Made by a program: the position numbers and the translations under genes
Assembly: GCA_963801185.1 (NCBI GenBank)
Contig: CAWDDW010000001.1
Location: 496,001 to 560,000 of the forward strand
Direction: 5' to 3'
Source: Palsa-601 sp963801185
GTDB lineage: Bacteria > Actinomycetota > Acidimicrobiia > Acidimicrobiales > Bog-793
DNA: 64,000 nt
Shown here: positions 44,876-53,567 of the stretch, in pieces
Layout: each line of letters opens with the position of its first letter
How positions within the stretch are numbered: position 1 is the first letter of the stretch
The notes under the pieces: model-generated
The model's database searches: none
The model's input: only the letters and a program-made list of their open reading frames with translations
What the model was told of the DNA's origin: nothing

Positions 44876-46415
44876 TCAGGAGCTGTCCGTGCCCGTGGCC
44901 GCCTTCTTGGCGGTCGAGGGCCGCTTCGAGCTTGCGGAGCGCTTCCGAGCGCCGCCAGAGGGTTTGCCCGGCCTCTCGCGGGACGGCTCGGCTCTCGGGG
45001 ACACCCCGACCGCCCGCTCCTCTCCGATCTTCCCCTTCGGATAAGTGCTGGCCAGCTCCTCCTCGCTCGGCTCCCGGCGCTCGTGGGCCTCTGGTGGGAG
45101 GAGAGCAGAGATGGCTTCCATGATGCGTTCGGTGTCTGCGACGGCATCCGCCGGACCGAGCCCGAGATCGTGGATGACTGGGCCAACCCGTACCGTGACG
45201 AGCGGCGGGTTGAGGACGTTCGTGATCTTCGGGAGCCGCGCAGAACGCGGCCATATCGCTTCGGTGTTCCAGAGCGCGACCGGCACGACCTGCGCGCCGG
45301 TGCGCGCCGCAAGGCGCGCGGCGCCGGTCTTACCCCTGAGCACCGGGTCGAAGAACGCCTTGCCCCGGGGAATGGTGCCCTGTGGGAGCACCGCCAGGCC
45401 CTCGCCGGCCTCGAGCACACGCTCTGCTGCCACGAGCGAGTCCGCAGCGGCGCCTGCACGCTCGACCGGGATCCCGCCGAGGGCACGCGCGAGCTGGCCG
45501 ACGATCGGCGCGTCGAAGAGGCTCCTTTTTCCCAAGGAACCGCACGGGCCGCCCCTTGCGCACGATGAGAACGGCGAGCGCCGCGACGTCGAAGTAGCTG
45601 CGGTGGTTGGAGACGAGGATGAACGGGCCGGTATCGGGCACGAGATCGACTCCCCGAACGTCGAAGCGCGCATAGGGGAACAGCTCGGGTCTAATCACGA
45701 CCTTCCCCAAGTCGAACGCCTCGAGCCCGACGAGCGTCGGCACACCCGGCGGCACGTCGAGGTGAAGGATCGGCCAGCGCCGGAGGACGGCCGCCGCGTG
45801 CAGCCCCATGTCCGGGTTCACCGCCCTCGGGTACCCGACTGCGTTGAGGAGGGGGAGATCGTATGAGCTGTCGGAGTAGGCGAAACTCTCCGCCAGGTCC
45901 ACGTCTCGCCACTCTGCCCACTTGCGCACCGCTGACAGCTTCCCGACGCCCCACACGAAGCCTCCCTCGAGCCGCCCCGTGTAGACGCCGTCGGTCCAGG
46001 CGTAGCGGGTAGCGATCACTTCGTCGATCCCCAAGCGATCGGCGAGCGGCTTCACGAGGTCGTAGGGAGTCGTGGTGGCGAGCACCAGGATGTGGCCCGC
46101 CTTGCGGTGCTCGGCGAGCAGACCGCGGGCATATCCGGCGACGCTGTCCGCCAGCAGGTCTGCCGCCACGCGGCCGGCGGCCCGGAACCGGTCGACAGGC
46201 CAGCCCTTCACGGCAAAGGCGGCCGAGCGGGCGAGCGCCATCCCGAGCGGGTTCTCACCGAATCGGTCGTAAACCTTGTAGAACAGGGTCTCGCCGGGGA
46301 GAGGCGAGTTACGGAGGCCCAGCTCTCTCAATGCCTCGTTGATGACCGGACCGCTCGCTCCGCGCAAAAGCGTCCGGTCGAGATCGAATATCGCGGCAGG
46401 CTCGGGCACGTCCAT
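44876..46415 (-). CDS. plsC: HAD-IB hydrolase/1-acylglycerol-phosphate acyltransferase fusion (apparent frameshift)
   Basis: About 513 aa read in two frames joined near 45530 at a ttttt run. The N-terminal domain is HAD-IB (IFDLDRTLLRGASG, LATTTPYDLV, AYSDSSYDLPLL), SerB-like. From about residue 260 a PlsC domain follows: VSNHRSYFDV (H-x4-D), then after the break GGIPVERAG, LPQGTIPRGKAFF and VVPVALWNTEA. Mycobacterial PlsC proteins have this same HAD-acyltransferase architecture. It makes phosphatidate from lysophosphatidate at the membrane. The Lys/Ser-rich C-terminus is disordered. First gene of an operon with the AsnB-CofE fusion. Confidence 0.82.
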
Positions 46416-46504
46416 GAACTTAGGCCAGTCTCACGACTCCCATGAGATGCAGGTCACGACGTAGACCTCTCGGGCACGAGCCGGCGCGAGCCTGCCTGAT
46501 CGCG

Positions 46505-46541
46505 AAGAAGGGACCGGCGGGGGGGATGCCGGCCCCTTCTT
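46505..46541. other. Long hairpin in the divergent intergenic region
   Basis: aagaagggaccggc and gccggccccttctt form a 14-bp stem with one A-C mismatch (U-G on the minus transcript) and a 9-nt loop. It lies upstream of both the HAD-PlsC gene (minus) and the LysR gene (plus), so it is a leader structure or a barrier for antisense transcription rather than an end-of-gene terminator for either. Confidence 0.5.
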
Positions 46542-46636
46542 GGAGACACACAAGAGCCGGAAGGGGGGTCTCGGCGATGCTCGTGGTCTGACTGCTCTCC
46601 AGTCTGACGTTTCCCTCCGCTATCGGTCAAACTTAT

Positions 46637-46654
46637 ATAGCTGATACTTGCTAT
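46637..46654. promoter_or_regulatory. LysR-type box in front of the regulator gene
   Basis: atagc-tgatactt-gctat is a dyad of the T-N11-A class used by LysR proteins, ending 11 nt before the ATG at 46666. It suggests negative autoregulation. Confidence 0.55.
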
Positions 46655-46665
46655 CGTTTCTTGCG

Positions 46666-47608
46666 ATGGATCTCCGCCAGCTGAGCGCTCTCGTCGCGAT
46701 TGCGGATCACGGTTCCTTCTCCGCTGCCGCCGATGCGCTGTCGACAGTCCAGTCCAACGTGTCCGCTCACGTGAAGAACCTCGAGACTGAGCTCAACACC
46801 GAGCTCGTCGACCGTGCCACCGGCGAGCTGACCGAAGTCGGCCGTCTGGTCGTCTCGAGAGCGCGGCGCGCACGTGCCGAGCTCGACGCCCTCATGTCCG
46901 ACGTGATGGCACTCAATCACGACGTGGCCGGCACCGTGCGAATCGGGATCATCGGTACGACGGCGCGCTGGCTCGTCCCCCAGCTGCTCGACATCATCCC
47001 AGCTCGCTTTCCCCGGCTCACACTCGTCTTCGTCGAGTCCACCACGACTGCCCTCGAGGCCCAGCTCGGCTCAGGGCAGGTGGACCTCGCCGTGCTCAAT
47101 CTTCCTCCTGTCGCAGGGGACCTCACCTTGATCCCGTTGTTCGAGGAAGAGCTGGTCCTCGTGGCGGACATCTCTCACCCACTGGCGTCCTTCGACGAGA
47201 TCAGCTTCGCTGACCTGGCCGCCGTGCCGCTGCTCCTCCCGTATCGCGGCACGGCGTTCCGGGACGAGCTCGACGACGCGCTCCGGCCCCTCGGGATGAA
47301 GCCCAGGCAAGGGCGGAGGTGGATGGGACCCGGCTCATCGCCTCGCTCGTGTTCGAGGGCTACGGCCCTGCGATCCTTCCGGCCACCGCGGTGCCGTGGT
47401 ACCTGCGCGAGCGTTGGGCCGTCGTGAAGGTGAGAGAGTCCCTCCTCGGCTCGTCGGGGTGGCCCAGCGAGCGCGCAGCCTGCCCTCGGCTCCGACGAGG
47501 GCAGTGCTCGACACGCTGACATCCATCGTCTTCGACGCGGAGCGGACACCACCGGGCCTGACCGCCGTGCCAGCTGATCAGCGCCCCCGAGCGCCGGCCA
47601 CGGGCTGA
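46666..47608 (+). CDS. LysR-family regulator (two apparent frameshifts)
   Basis: ATG 46666 begins MDLRQLSALVAIADHGSFSA, the standard LysR winged HTH, continuing with VQSNVSAHVKNLE. The effector domain VRIGIIGTTARWLVPQLLD and VDLAVLNLPP is intact up to about 47310. The frame then shifts to one reading GTRLIASLVFEGYGPAILPA, then near 47440 shifts again to LVGVAQRARSLPSAPTRAVL and stops at 47608. Both look like one-base deletions in otherwise conserved sequence. The full protein would be about 314 aa, normal for the family. The target gene is uncertain; a LysR box upstream supports autoregulation. Confidence 0.8.
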
Positions 47609-47615
47609 TGGACTC

Positions 47616-48485
47616 TCAGGCCTGCTCGGCTGCTCCCCCGGGCGGCGGTTCGTCGTTGCGAACGGGTTGGTCCGTTCCGACCGCCGGGTGCTGCGATCGC
47701 TCGTCGGCTGCTGCGGCTGCCGTATCCGGGCTGGCCTCCCGCCGCCCGAGGCCGAGGGAAGACATGTCCTTCAGCCGAGGTTCTCGCCACATGAGCCAGA
47801 TTCGCGGCTCCGCACCCTTACCCTTCCCGATCTCGCCGGTGAGTTGGAAGCCATGCCGGTGATAGAAGGCGAGGTTCTCCTCCTTCGAGGACTCGAGGTA
47901 AGCCGGAATGCCCTCCTCGTCAAGCCGGTCGAGCACGACGCTCATCAGTGCTGAGCCGATGCCGGACCTTTGCCGGTCAGGTTCCGTCCCGATCGTCCCG
48001 AGATAGAAGTGCATGATTTTCGGGTGCACTGCTTCCAGCTGCTCGAGCAGGCGAAGCGCCCGCCCGGTCTGGCGTCCGAGGATCCGGATCACGGTCACGA
48101 GCTGACCGAGCGCCTCCGAGACGGCCGGAACCTGGCGCCGCGGCGGCATCCAGAGTGACGCCCCAGTGAGCTCGGGGGTGGTCCAAGCCTCTCCTTTCGG
48201 GAGGAACACGTGTACGAGCTGCCACTCGAAGTACCGCTGGAGACGCCGCATATGCGTGCGCCCGGCCGGGAAGAGGTACTCGGATACCGGGTCGTCGTCG
48301 AACGCCCGCGCCAGGCAGGCCCCGACGGCCTTCACGTCTGCACGCTCCACCCGGCGCACGGGAGGACTCCCCACCGGTACGACCGGCGACGTCCCGTGGT
48401 CTCCCAGCCCGTCTACGCCCATCGCCCCCGACGGTAGCGGTCGGGCGCGCCCGCGTACGAGCCGGCGGAGGGAATCGCTCACCAC
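47616..48485 (-). CDS. GNAT family N-acetyltransferase
   Basis: 289 aa, or about 268 aa if the in-frame ATG at 48422 (MGVDGLGDHG) is used instead of the GTG at 48485. The domain spans about residues 40-235: VRRVERADVKAVGACLARAF opens it, HFYLGTIGTEPDRQRSGIGSAL is the acetyl-CoA-binding motif A, and YLESSKEENLAFYHRHGF is the final block. The tail after WREP is disordered. The family resembles puromycin-N-acetyltransferase-like enzymes acting on small amines, but the substrate is not visible. It converges with the LysR gene (7 nt apart). Confidence 0.85.
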   Translation of the reverse strand: MVSDSLRRLVRGRARPLPSGAMGVDGLGDHGTSPVVPVGSPPVRRVERADVKAVGACLARAFDDDPVSEYLFPAGRTHMRRLQRYFEWQLVHVFLPKGEAWTTPELTGASLWMPPRRQVPAVSEALGQLVTVIRILGRQTGRALRLLEQLEAVHPKIMHFYLGTIGTEPDRQRSGIGSALMSVVLDRLDEEGIPAYLESSKEENLAFYHRHGFQLTGEIGKGKGAEPRIWLMWREPRLKDMSSLGLGRREASPDTAAAAADERSQHPAVGTDQPVRNDEPPPGGAAEQA

Positions 48486-48505
48486 CTCTCGGCGTTGACC
48501 TCATT

Positions 48506-49168
48506 GTGAACGAATTCTCCAATGCCGAACCCAGCGGTGGCACTGCCACCGGCGGCGAGCCGCGTGCCCTGCCGCCTTTCACCGTCACCTGGGACTATCG
48601 GTGCCCCTTCGCCCGCAACGCTCACGAGCACCTCCTTGTCGCGCTCGAGTCCGGCGCACAGTTCGACGTCACGTTCCTCGCATTCTCACTGAGTCAAGGC
48701 CACCTCGAGGACGGCGAGACCTCTGTCTGGGACGATCCTTCGAAGGACTCAGGCATCCTCGCCATGCAAGCGGGCATCGTCGTGCGGGACGAGCTGCCCG
48801 CGCGCTTCCTCCAGGTCCACCGTGCCTTGTTCGCGCTGCGCCACGACGACGGCGGTGACCTCCGAGATGCCGCTGCCATCAAGCGAGTCCTCGAGGACAA
48901 GGGTGTCGACGCCGACTACGTCTTCGCCGAGATCGAGACGGGCTGGCCGCTCGAGACCTTCCACAAGGAGCACGACGCCGGAGTCGGTACCCACGACGTT
49001 TGGGGCGTCCCGACCTTCATCGTCGGCGACCAAGCCGCCTTCGTACGGCTGATGACCCGCCCTGGCGACGATGCGGTGACTGGTCGCCGGACCATCGAGC
49101 GCGTCATAGGCCTCATGTCCGACATGCCGGAACTCAACGAGTTCAAGCACACGTCGATCCCCAACTGA
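48506..49168 (+). CDS. DsbA-like thioredoxin-fold protein
   Basis: 220 aa from GTG 48506. PPFTVTWDYRCPFARNAHEH places a single CPF active-site motif at the start of the thioredoxin fold, with no second Cys, as in mycothiol-S-transferase/DSBA-like actinobacterial proteins and 2-hydroxychromene-isomerase relatives. The helical insert follows and the cis-Pro loop is GVPTFIVGD. There is no signal peptide, so it is cytoplasmic. It may handle mycothiol conjugates or mixed disulfides. The gene diverges from a GNAT gene by 20 nt and converges with recA. Confidence 0.85.
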   Translation: MNEFSNAEPSGGTATGGEPRALPPFTVTWDYRCPFARNAHEHLLVALESGAQFDVTFLAFSLSQGHLEDGETSVWDDPSKDSGILAMQAGIVVRDELPARFLQVHRALFALRHDDGGDLRDAAAIKRVLEDKGVDADYVFAEIETGWPLETFHKEHDAGVGTHDVWGVPTFIVGDQAAFVRLMTRPGDDAVTGRRTIERVIGLMSDMPELNEFKHTSIPN

Positions 49169-49204
49169 ACTCTTCGCACGAGCTCGGCCCCGGACCGACC
49201 ACAT

Positions 49205-49236
49205 CGCTGGCGCCGGCTGAGATTCCGGCGCCAGCG
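49205..49236. terminator. Bidirectional terminator between the DsbA-like gene and recA
   Basis: cgctggcgccgg and ccggcgccagcg form a perfect 12-bp stem with an 8-nt loop in the gap between two convergent genes. The T-tract is weak. Confidence 0.7.
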
Positions 49237-49264
49237 AATAGCTGACGGTGCCGCAACCGATCGG

Positions 49265-50344
49265 TCAGCCGAGAGAAATCGGCTCGTCGTCCCCGATGGC
49301 TTCTCCGAGTGGGATGTCGACGAGTGGGATGTCGACGAGCTCATCGGCTGGGGCGACTTCGACGTTCATCGCCGTCATCTCTCGCACTCGCTGATCGAGC
49401 TCGATCATCATCTCTGGGGTCGAGCGCAGGAACTGCTTGGCGTTCTCACGACCTTGGCCGAGCTGTTCACCCTCGTAGGTGTACCAAGCTCCCGACTTCT
49501 TGACGATGCCGACATCGACAGCCACGTCGAGAACGGAGCCCTCGCGGCTGATGCCCTTCCCATAGACGATGTCGAACTCGGCAGACCGGAAAGGCGGGGC
49601 GCACTTGTTCTTCACGACCTTCACCCGTGTCCGGTTGCCGACGATCTCAGCGCCATCCTTGATCGACTCGACCCGCCGGATCTCGAGGCGAATGGAGGAA
49701 TAGAACTTGAGTGCCCGTCCACCTGGGGTCACTTCGGGTGAGCCGTAGACGACACCGATCTTCTCCCGCAGCTGGTTGATGAACACAGCGATCGTCCGTG
49801 ACTTCGACAAAGTCCCCGCCAACTTCCGCAAGGCCTGGGACATCAGTCGGGCCTGCAAGCCCACGTGTGAGTCGCCCATCTCCCCTTCGATCTCCGCACG
49901 TGGCGTCAGGGCTGCCACCGAGTCGATGACGATCACGTCGATCGCACCCGAGCGGATCAGCATGTCGGCAATCTCGAGTCCCTGTTCGCCGGTATCGGGC
50001 TGGGAGATGAGCATCTCGTCGATGTCGACCCCGATCGCCTTCGCGTAGACCGGATCCATCGCGTGCTCTGCGTCGATGTAGGCGCAGATCCCGCCGTTGC
50101 GTTGCGCCTCGGCCACGACATGCATGGCGAGCGTGGACTTGCCGGAGGACTCGGGGCCGAAGATCTCGACGACCCGTCCTCGTGGCAGGCCTCCGATCCC
50201 GAGCGCGATGTCGAGCGCCATGGCGCCGGTCGAGATCGCCTCGACACCGACTCCGGCATGCTCCCCCATCCGCATGATCGATCCCTTGCCGAACTGCTTC
50301 TCTATCTGGCCGAGGGCCACGTCCAGTGCCTTGTCACGCTCCAT
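49265..50344 (-). CDS. recA: Recombinase RecA
   Basis: 359 aa, full length. MERDKALDVALGQIEKQFGKG opens the N-terminal domain, GPESSGKST is the Walker A loop, VIVIDSVAALTPRAEIEGEMG with DSHVGLQARLMSQALRKL follows, then INQLREKIGVVYGSPE and the C-terminal DNA-binding region up to IELDQRVREM. The acidic C-terminus contains duplicated LVDIPL. A GGAG is placed six nt before ATG 50344. RecA forms the filament for strand exchange and drives LexA cleavage. A SOS box lies about 130 nt upstream. No recX follows; a DsbA-like gene converges instead. Confidence 0.98.
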   Translation of the reverse strand: MERDKALDVALGQIEKQFGKGSIMRMGEHAGVGVEAISTGAMALDIALGIGGLPRGRVVEIFGPESSGKSTLAMHVVAEAQRNGGICAYIDAEHAMDPVYAKAIGVDIDEMLISQPDTGEQGLEIADMLIRSGAIDVIVIDSVAALTPRAEIEGEMGDSHVGLQARLMSQALRKLAGTLSKSRTIAVFINQLREKIGVVYGSPEVTPGGRALKFYSSIRLEIRRVESIKDGAEIVGNRTRVKVVKNKCAPPFRSAEFDIVYGKGISREGSVLDVAVDVGIVKKSGAWYTYEGEQLGQGRENAKQFLRSTPEMMIELDQRVREMTAMNVEVAPADELVDIPLVDIPLGEAIGDDEPISLG

Positions 50345-50472
50345 CGCCGTCTCCTTTTTCTGCGTGTCTCTCAGCCTGCTCCGGCCTTTCCCGCCGGGCG
50401 GGGCGATCTGTCTCCCGGACCATACGCGGAGGGTGTATCACTGCCTTGCTCCGATGTCACAGGAGTGTAGTT

Positions 50473-50488
50473 CCAAACGTACGTTCGG
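50473..50488. promoter_or_regulatory. LexA (SOS) box for recA
   Basis: ccaaacgtacgttcgg is, on the minus strand, CGAAC-GTAC-GTTTG, the actinobacterial LexA consensus with one mismatch in each outer half. It lies between recA (minus) and the macro-domain gene (plus, from 50516), so the latter could share SOS control. recA would be induced by DNA damage. Confidence 0.8.
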
Positions 50489-50515
50489 TGGTGGATAGCC
50501 CGGCAGAATGCGTCG

Positions 50516-51040
50516 GTGCCCGAGCCGCCGGAGCGCCGTGTCGCTGAGATCGTCGCCGTCCACGGTGACATCACGACCGAGGAAGTCGACGTCGTGGTGA
50601 ACGCCGCGAACACCCGACTCGCAGGTGGCGGCGGCGTCGACGGCGCAATCCACCGAGCTGCCGGTGCCGCGGCTCTGCAGGAGGCGTGCCGCAGGCTCGG
50701 CGGGTGCGAGACGGGCGACGCCAAGCTGACCGAAGGCTACGGTCTGAAGGCGCGCTGGATCGCTCACGCTGTCGGCCCGGTCTGGCACGGCGGTTCTCAG
50801 GGCGAGCCCGAGCTCCTTGCGTCCTGCTACAGGCGCTGCCTGGAGCTCGCAGCAGATGTGGGAGCCCGGTCAATCGCGTTCCCCGCCATATCGACCGGCG
50901 TCTACGGCTTTCCTCCAGACCGTGCGGCGCGCATCGCCGTCGAGACGATCCGCGGCACTCACACGACAGTGGAGCTGGCAAGACTGGTCGCTTTCGATGA
51001 CGACACGTTCCGCCTGTACATAGGATTGCTCTCCGCATGA
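50516..51040 (+). CDS. Macro-domain ADP-ribose deacetylase-like protein
   Basis: 174 aa, GTG start. It has VHGDITTEEVDVVVNAANTRL, GGGGVDGAIHRAAG and AFPAISTGVYGFP, the ADP-ribose-binding loops of MacroD-type proteins, in normal order and length. It hydrolyses O-acetyl-ADP-ribose or removes ADP-ribose from acidic residues. The stop overlaps the start of the next GNAT gene (ATGA). It shares the intergenic region containing the SOS box with divergent recA. Confidence 0.93.
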   Translation: MPEPPERRVAEIVAVHGDITTEEVDVVVNAANTRLAGGGGVDGAIHRAAGAAALQEACRRLGGCETGDAKLTEGYGLKARWIAHAVGPVWHGGSQGEPELLASCYRRCLELAADVGARSIAFPAISTGVYGFPPDRAARIAVETIRGTHTTVELARLVAFDDDTFRLYIGLLSA

Positions 51041-51672
51041 CCCGCATTCCCTTCGAAATCAGCCGACTCGACATGACCGATTCGATGGAGCTGAACGACG
51101 CCGCCGCGGTCGCGACGAGGGCGTTCCAGTTCGACCCTTTCTTTGTCCATTTGACTAAGCGGCCTCTCCTCCGGGCGAGAGGTCTCGGCATCTTCATCCG
51201 GTCCACGCTCGCGTCGCTCGGCGAGCGCGCCGAGGTCGACGGTGCCCGGCAACCCGACGGTCGCCTGATCGGCGTGGCCGCCTGGCTCAAGCCCGGTGGA
51301 TACCCGCTTCCCATCTCCGCCCAGCTACACCAGAGCGCAGGCGCCTTCTGGGCGATGTGGCCGGTGCCGAGGTCTCTCGTCGAGGGGACGAAATACCTCC
51401 TGGCCATCGACAAGGTCCATCCGCGGGAGCCCTTGTGGTACCTGAACCTGCTCGTGGCCGATCCCTCGGCCCAGCGCAGCGGGGTGGGTACGAAGCTGCA
51501 GGAGACGGTCCTCGAACGTGCCGACGCGGAGGGCTTGCCCGCCTATCTCGAGACCCAGAATCCCGACAACGTCCCGTACTACGGTCGTTTTGGCTACGAG
51601 GTGGTGCACGAGCTCCGTCCTGTGCCGAACGGCCCGCCCTTGTGGACGCTGCGCCGCGAGCCGCGAGGCTGA
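51037..51672 (+). CDS. GNAT family N-acetyltransferase
   Basis: 211 aa, coupled to the macro-domain gene by a 4-nt overlap. WYLNLLVADPSAQRSGVGTKLQ carries motif A (Q-x2-G-x-G), and YLETQNPDNVPYYGRFGYEVV is the C-terminal block. The first half has a substrate-binding helix set (RAFQFDPFFVHLTKRPLLRA). It belongs to the same broad group as the GNAT at 47.6 kb and is roughly similar in its end blocks, so the two may be paralogues. Acceptor unknown; it may deacylate-couple with the macro-domain product only by position. Confidence 0.85.
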   Translation: MTRIPFEISRLDMTDSMELNDAAAVATRAFQFDPFFVHLTKRPLLRARGLGIFIRSTLASLGERAEVDGARQPDGRLIGVAAWLKPGGYPLPISAQLHQSAGAFWAMWPVPRSLVEGTKYLLAIDKVHPREPLWYLNLLVADPSAQRSGVGTKLQETVLERADAEGLPAYLETQNPDNVPYYGRFGYEVVHELRPVPNGPPLWTLRREPRG

Positions 51673-51683
51673 CGGCCTGCGAG

Positions 51684-52927
51684 TCAGCCGGCGCGCAGCC
51701 TCGACCGGAGGAGGTTGAGAGCCGAGATCACGGTCATCTGGCGCACTCGCTCGCGGTCCCCCGGCAGCCGAAGCTCGACGCCCTCGGCGGGGGTGCCCGG
51801 AAGGCAGATCCCGATGAAGACGGTGCCCGGGCGATGGCCTTCCTGCTCGCTCGGTCCCGCCACTCCCGTTGTCGAGAGAGTCACGTCTGCCTTCAGCACG
51901 TTGCGTGCGCCCTCGGCCATGGCGGCTGCGGCCTCCGAGGAGACGACAGGCCCCGGCGGCACGCCCAGCACCGACTCCTTCACCGCCGTCGCGTAGGCCA
52001 CCACGCCACCGGCGAACCACTCCGAGGCGCCAGGCACCGAGACCACTCTCGATGCCATCAGTCCTCCAGTCAACGACTCCGCCACGCCGAGCTTCCATCC
52101 GCGAGCCACGAGCAGCTTCCCAACGGCCGCCTCCATCGTCTCGTCGTCGACCCCGAAGACCGCTTCACCGAGGACGTCGCGCACGAGCGCCTCCTCGCTG
52201 GACAGCACCTCGGCGGCTTCCTCGTACGATGACGCTTTCACGGTGAGGCGGACCTTTATCCCTTCGATCCCGCTCGCGAGAAACGCAATCGTCGGCACAG
52301 TCGCCCCTCCTCCCGCCAGCGCGTCGATGCGCGGCTCGAGGACTCTGCCAGCGTCGACTCAGCGAGCCCCCAAGTCCGCAGCGTCCGGCTGGCGATTACA
52401 GCCAGGTCGCCCGCACGGAGGCGGAGGTCCGGCAGTACCGCCCGCTCCATCATCTCGTGCATCTCATAGGGCACACCGGGCACGGCGTAGACCACCTTCT
52501 GCCCGACCGGGCAGACGAGGCCGGGCGCGGTACCGATCCGCTGCTCGATCACAGAGGCCCCGGCGGGCACCTCGGCTTGCCGGGCGTTGTTGGCGGCCAT
52601 CTGGCGGCCTCGCGAGACGAACATCGCTCGGACCCGATCGAGAACCGACTCATCGAGCACAAGCTCCACGTTCATCACGGCCGCGATCGCCTCGCGCGTG
52701 ATGTCGTCCTGTGTAGGCCCGAGCCCACCGCAGACTACAACGGCGTCCGAGCGGGCAAGGGCGGTTCTCAGCGCGAGCACGATGCGCTCGAGGTTGTCGC
52801 CGACCTTGGTCTGGAAGTGACAGTCGATCCCCGAGCCGGCGAGCTGCTCGCCGATCCAGCTGGAATTCGTGTCGACGATCTGGCCGAGGAGCAGCTCGGT
52901 TCCGACCGCCAGGACTTCAGCCCGCAC
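51684..52927 (-). CDS. cinA: CinA-family competence/damage-inducible protein (apparent frameshift)
   Basis: GTG 52927 starts the N-terminal COG1058 domain (VLAVGTELLLGQIVDTNSSW; VVVCGGLGPTQDDITREA; GTAPGLVC). Near 52335, after AESTLAE, one base appears missing; the C-terminal PncC-like domain continues in the next frame with VGKLLVARGWKLGVAESLTGG and STTGVAGPSEQEGHRPG to 51684. It is the full two-domain protein of about 414 aa. CinA is an ADP-ribose pyrophosphatase/nicotinamide-nucleotide deamidase. It overlaps pgsA, so rimO-pgsA-cinA form one unit ahead of recA. Confidence 0.88.
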
Positions 52928-53567
52928 TGAGGGAGGAACCGGGCTCGGGGGAGGACGGAGTGATCGGCGGAGCGACGCCGGCCATCAGCTTTCGCCCGTC
53001 GCGCGCGTATTCGAGGCCCGTGTAGATCGTGAGCGCCACTGCGACCCAAAGCAGGTCGCGGACGAGGCCGACGTGATGCAGCCCGACGGGCGGGAGCAAC
53101 GCGAGGCCGACGACGACGTCCTGCATGAGTGTCTTCATCTTCGCCAATTGCCGGGCTGGGATCGAGACGCCACGCCGGCCTGCGAGCGAACGGAAGACGC
53201 TCATCGCGATCTCCCTCATGGCGACGAGCGCAACCGGGAGCCAGGAGAATTCGCCTATACCGGCCAAGGCCGCGAGGACCCCGAGAACGAGGAACTTGTC
53301 CGCGAGCGGATCGAGGAAGGCTCCCGAACGAGTGGTGCCCATCTTGCGCGCTATCCACCCGTCGACACCGTCGCTGGCGGCGCAGACGAACCAGAGGGAC
53401 GCGAGAAGCCAGGTCGACGGTCCGGTTGCCACGACGAGGCAGACGAGCACCGGCGACGCGAGCAAGCGGGCCATGGTGACAGCGTTCGCCGGGGTGAGCA
53501 GCGCCGAGGGCCCGAACGACTTCGCTTCCACCGATTCTGTCGTCGAATGACGCGACGGTGCGCTCAT
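52917..53567 (-). CDS. pgsA: CDP-diacylglycerol-glycerol-3-phosphate 3-phosphatidyltransferase
   Basis: 216 aa. The CDP-alcohol phosphotransferase signature D-G-x2-A-R-x8-G-x3-D-x3-D is met by ASDGVDGWIARKMGTTRSGAFLDPLADK. About five membrane segments surround it, and TPANAVTMARLLASPVLV is the usual N-terminal helix. It makes phosphatidylglycerol phosphate in the inner membrane. The start overlaps the rimO stop by 4 nt and its end overlaps cinA by 11 nt, giving a tightly coupled operon. Confidence 0.93.
   Translation of the reverse strand: MSAPSRHSTTESVEAKSFGPSALLTPANAVTMARLLASPVLVCLVVATGPSTWLLASLWFVCAASDGVDGWIARKMGTTRSGAFLDPLADKFLVLGVLAALAGIGEFSWLPVALVAMREIAMSVFRSLAGRRGVSIPARQLAKMKTLMQDVVVGLALLPPVGLHHVGLVRDLLWVAVALTIYTGLEYARDGRKLMAGVAPPITPSSPEPGSSLSAG

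Noticed and set aside
42187..45486. One uninterrupted minus frame of 1,099 codons
   Set aside because: Its first 350 codons are antisense-type noise across the real acyltransferase and AsnB N-terminus; the real start is ATG 44869 in another frame, joined by an indel near 44490.
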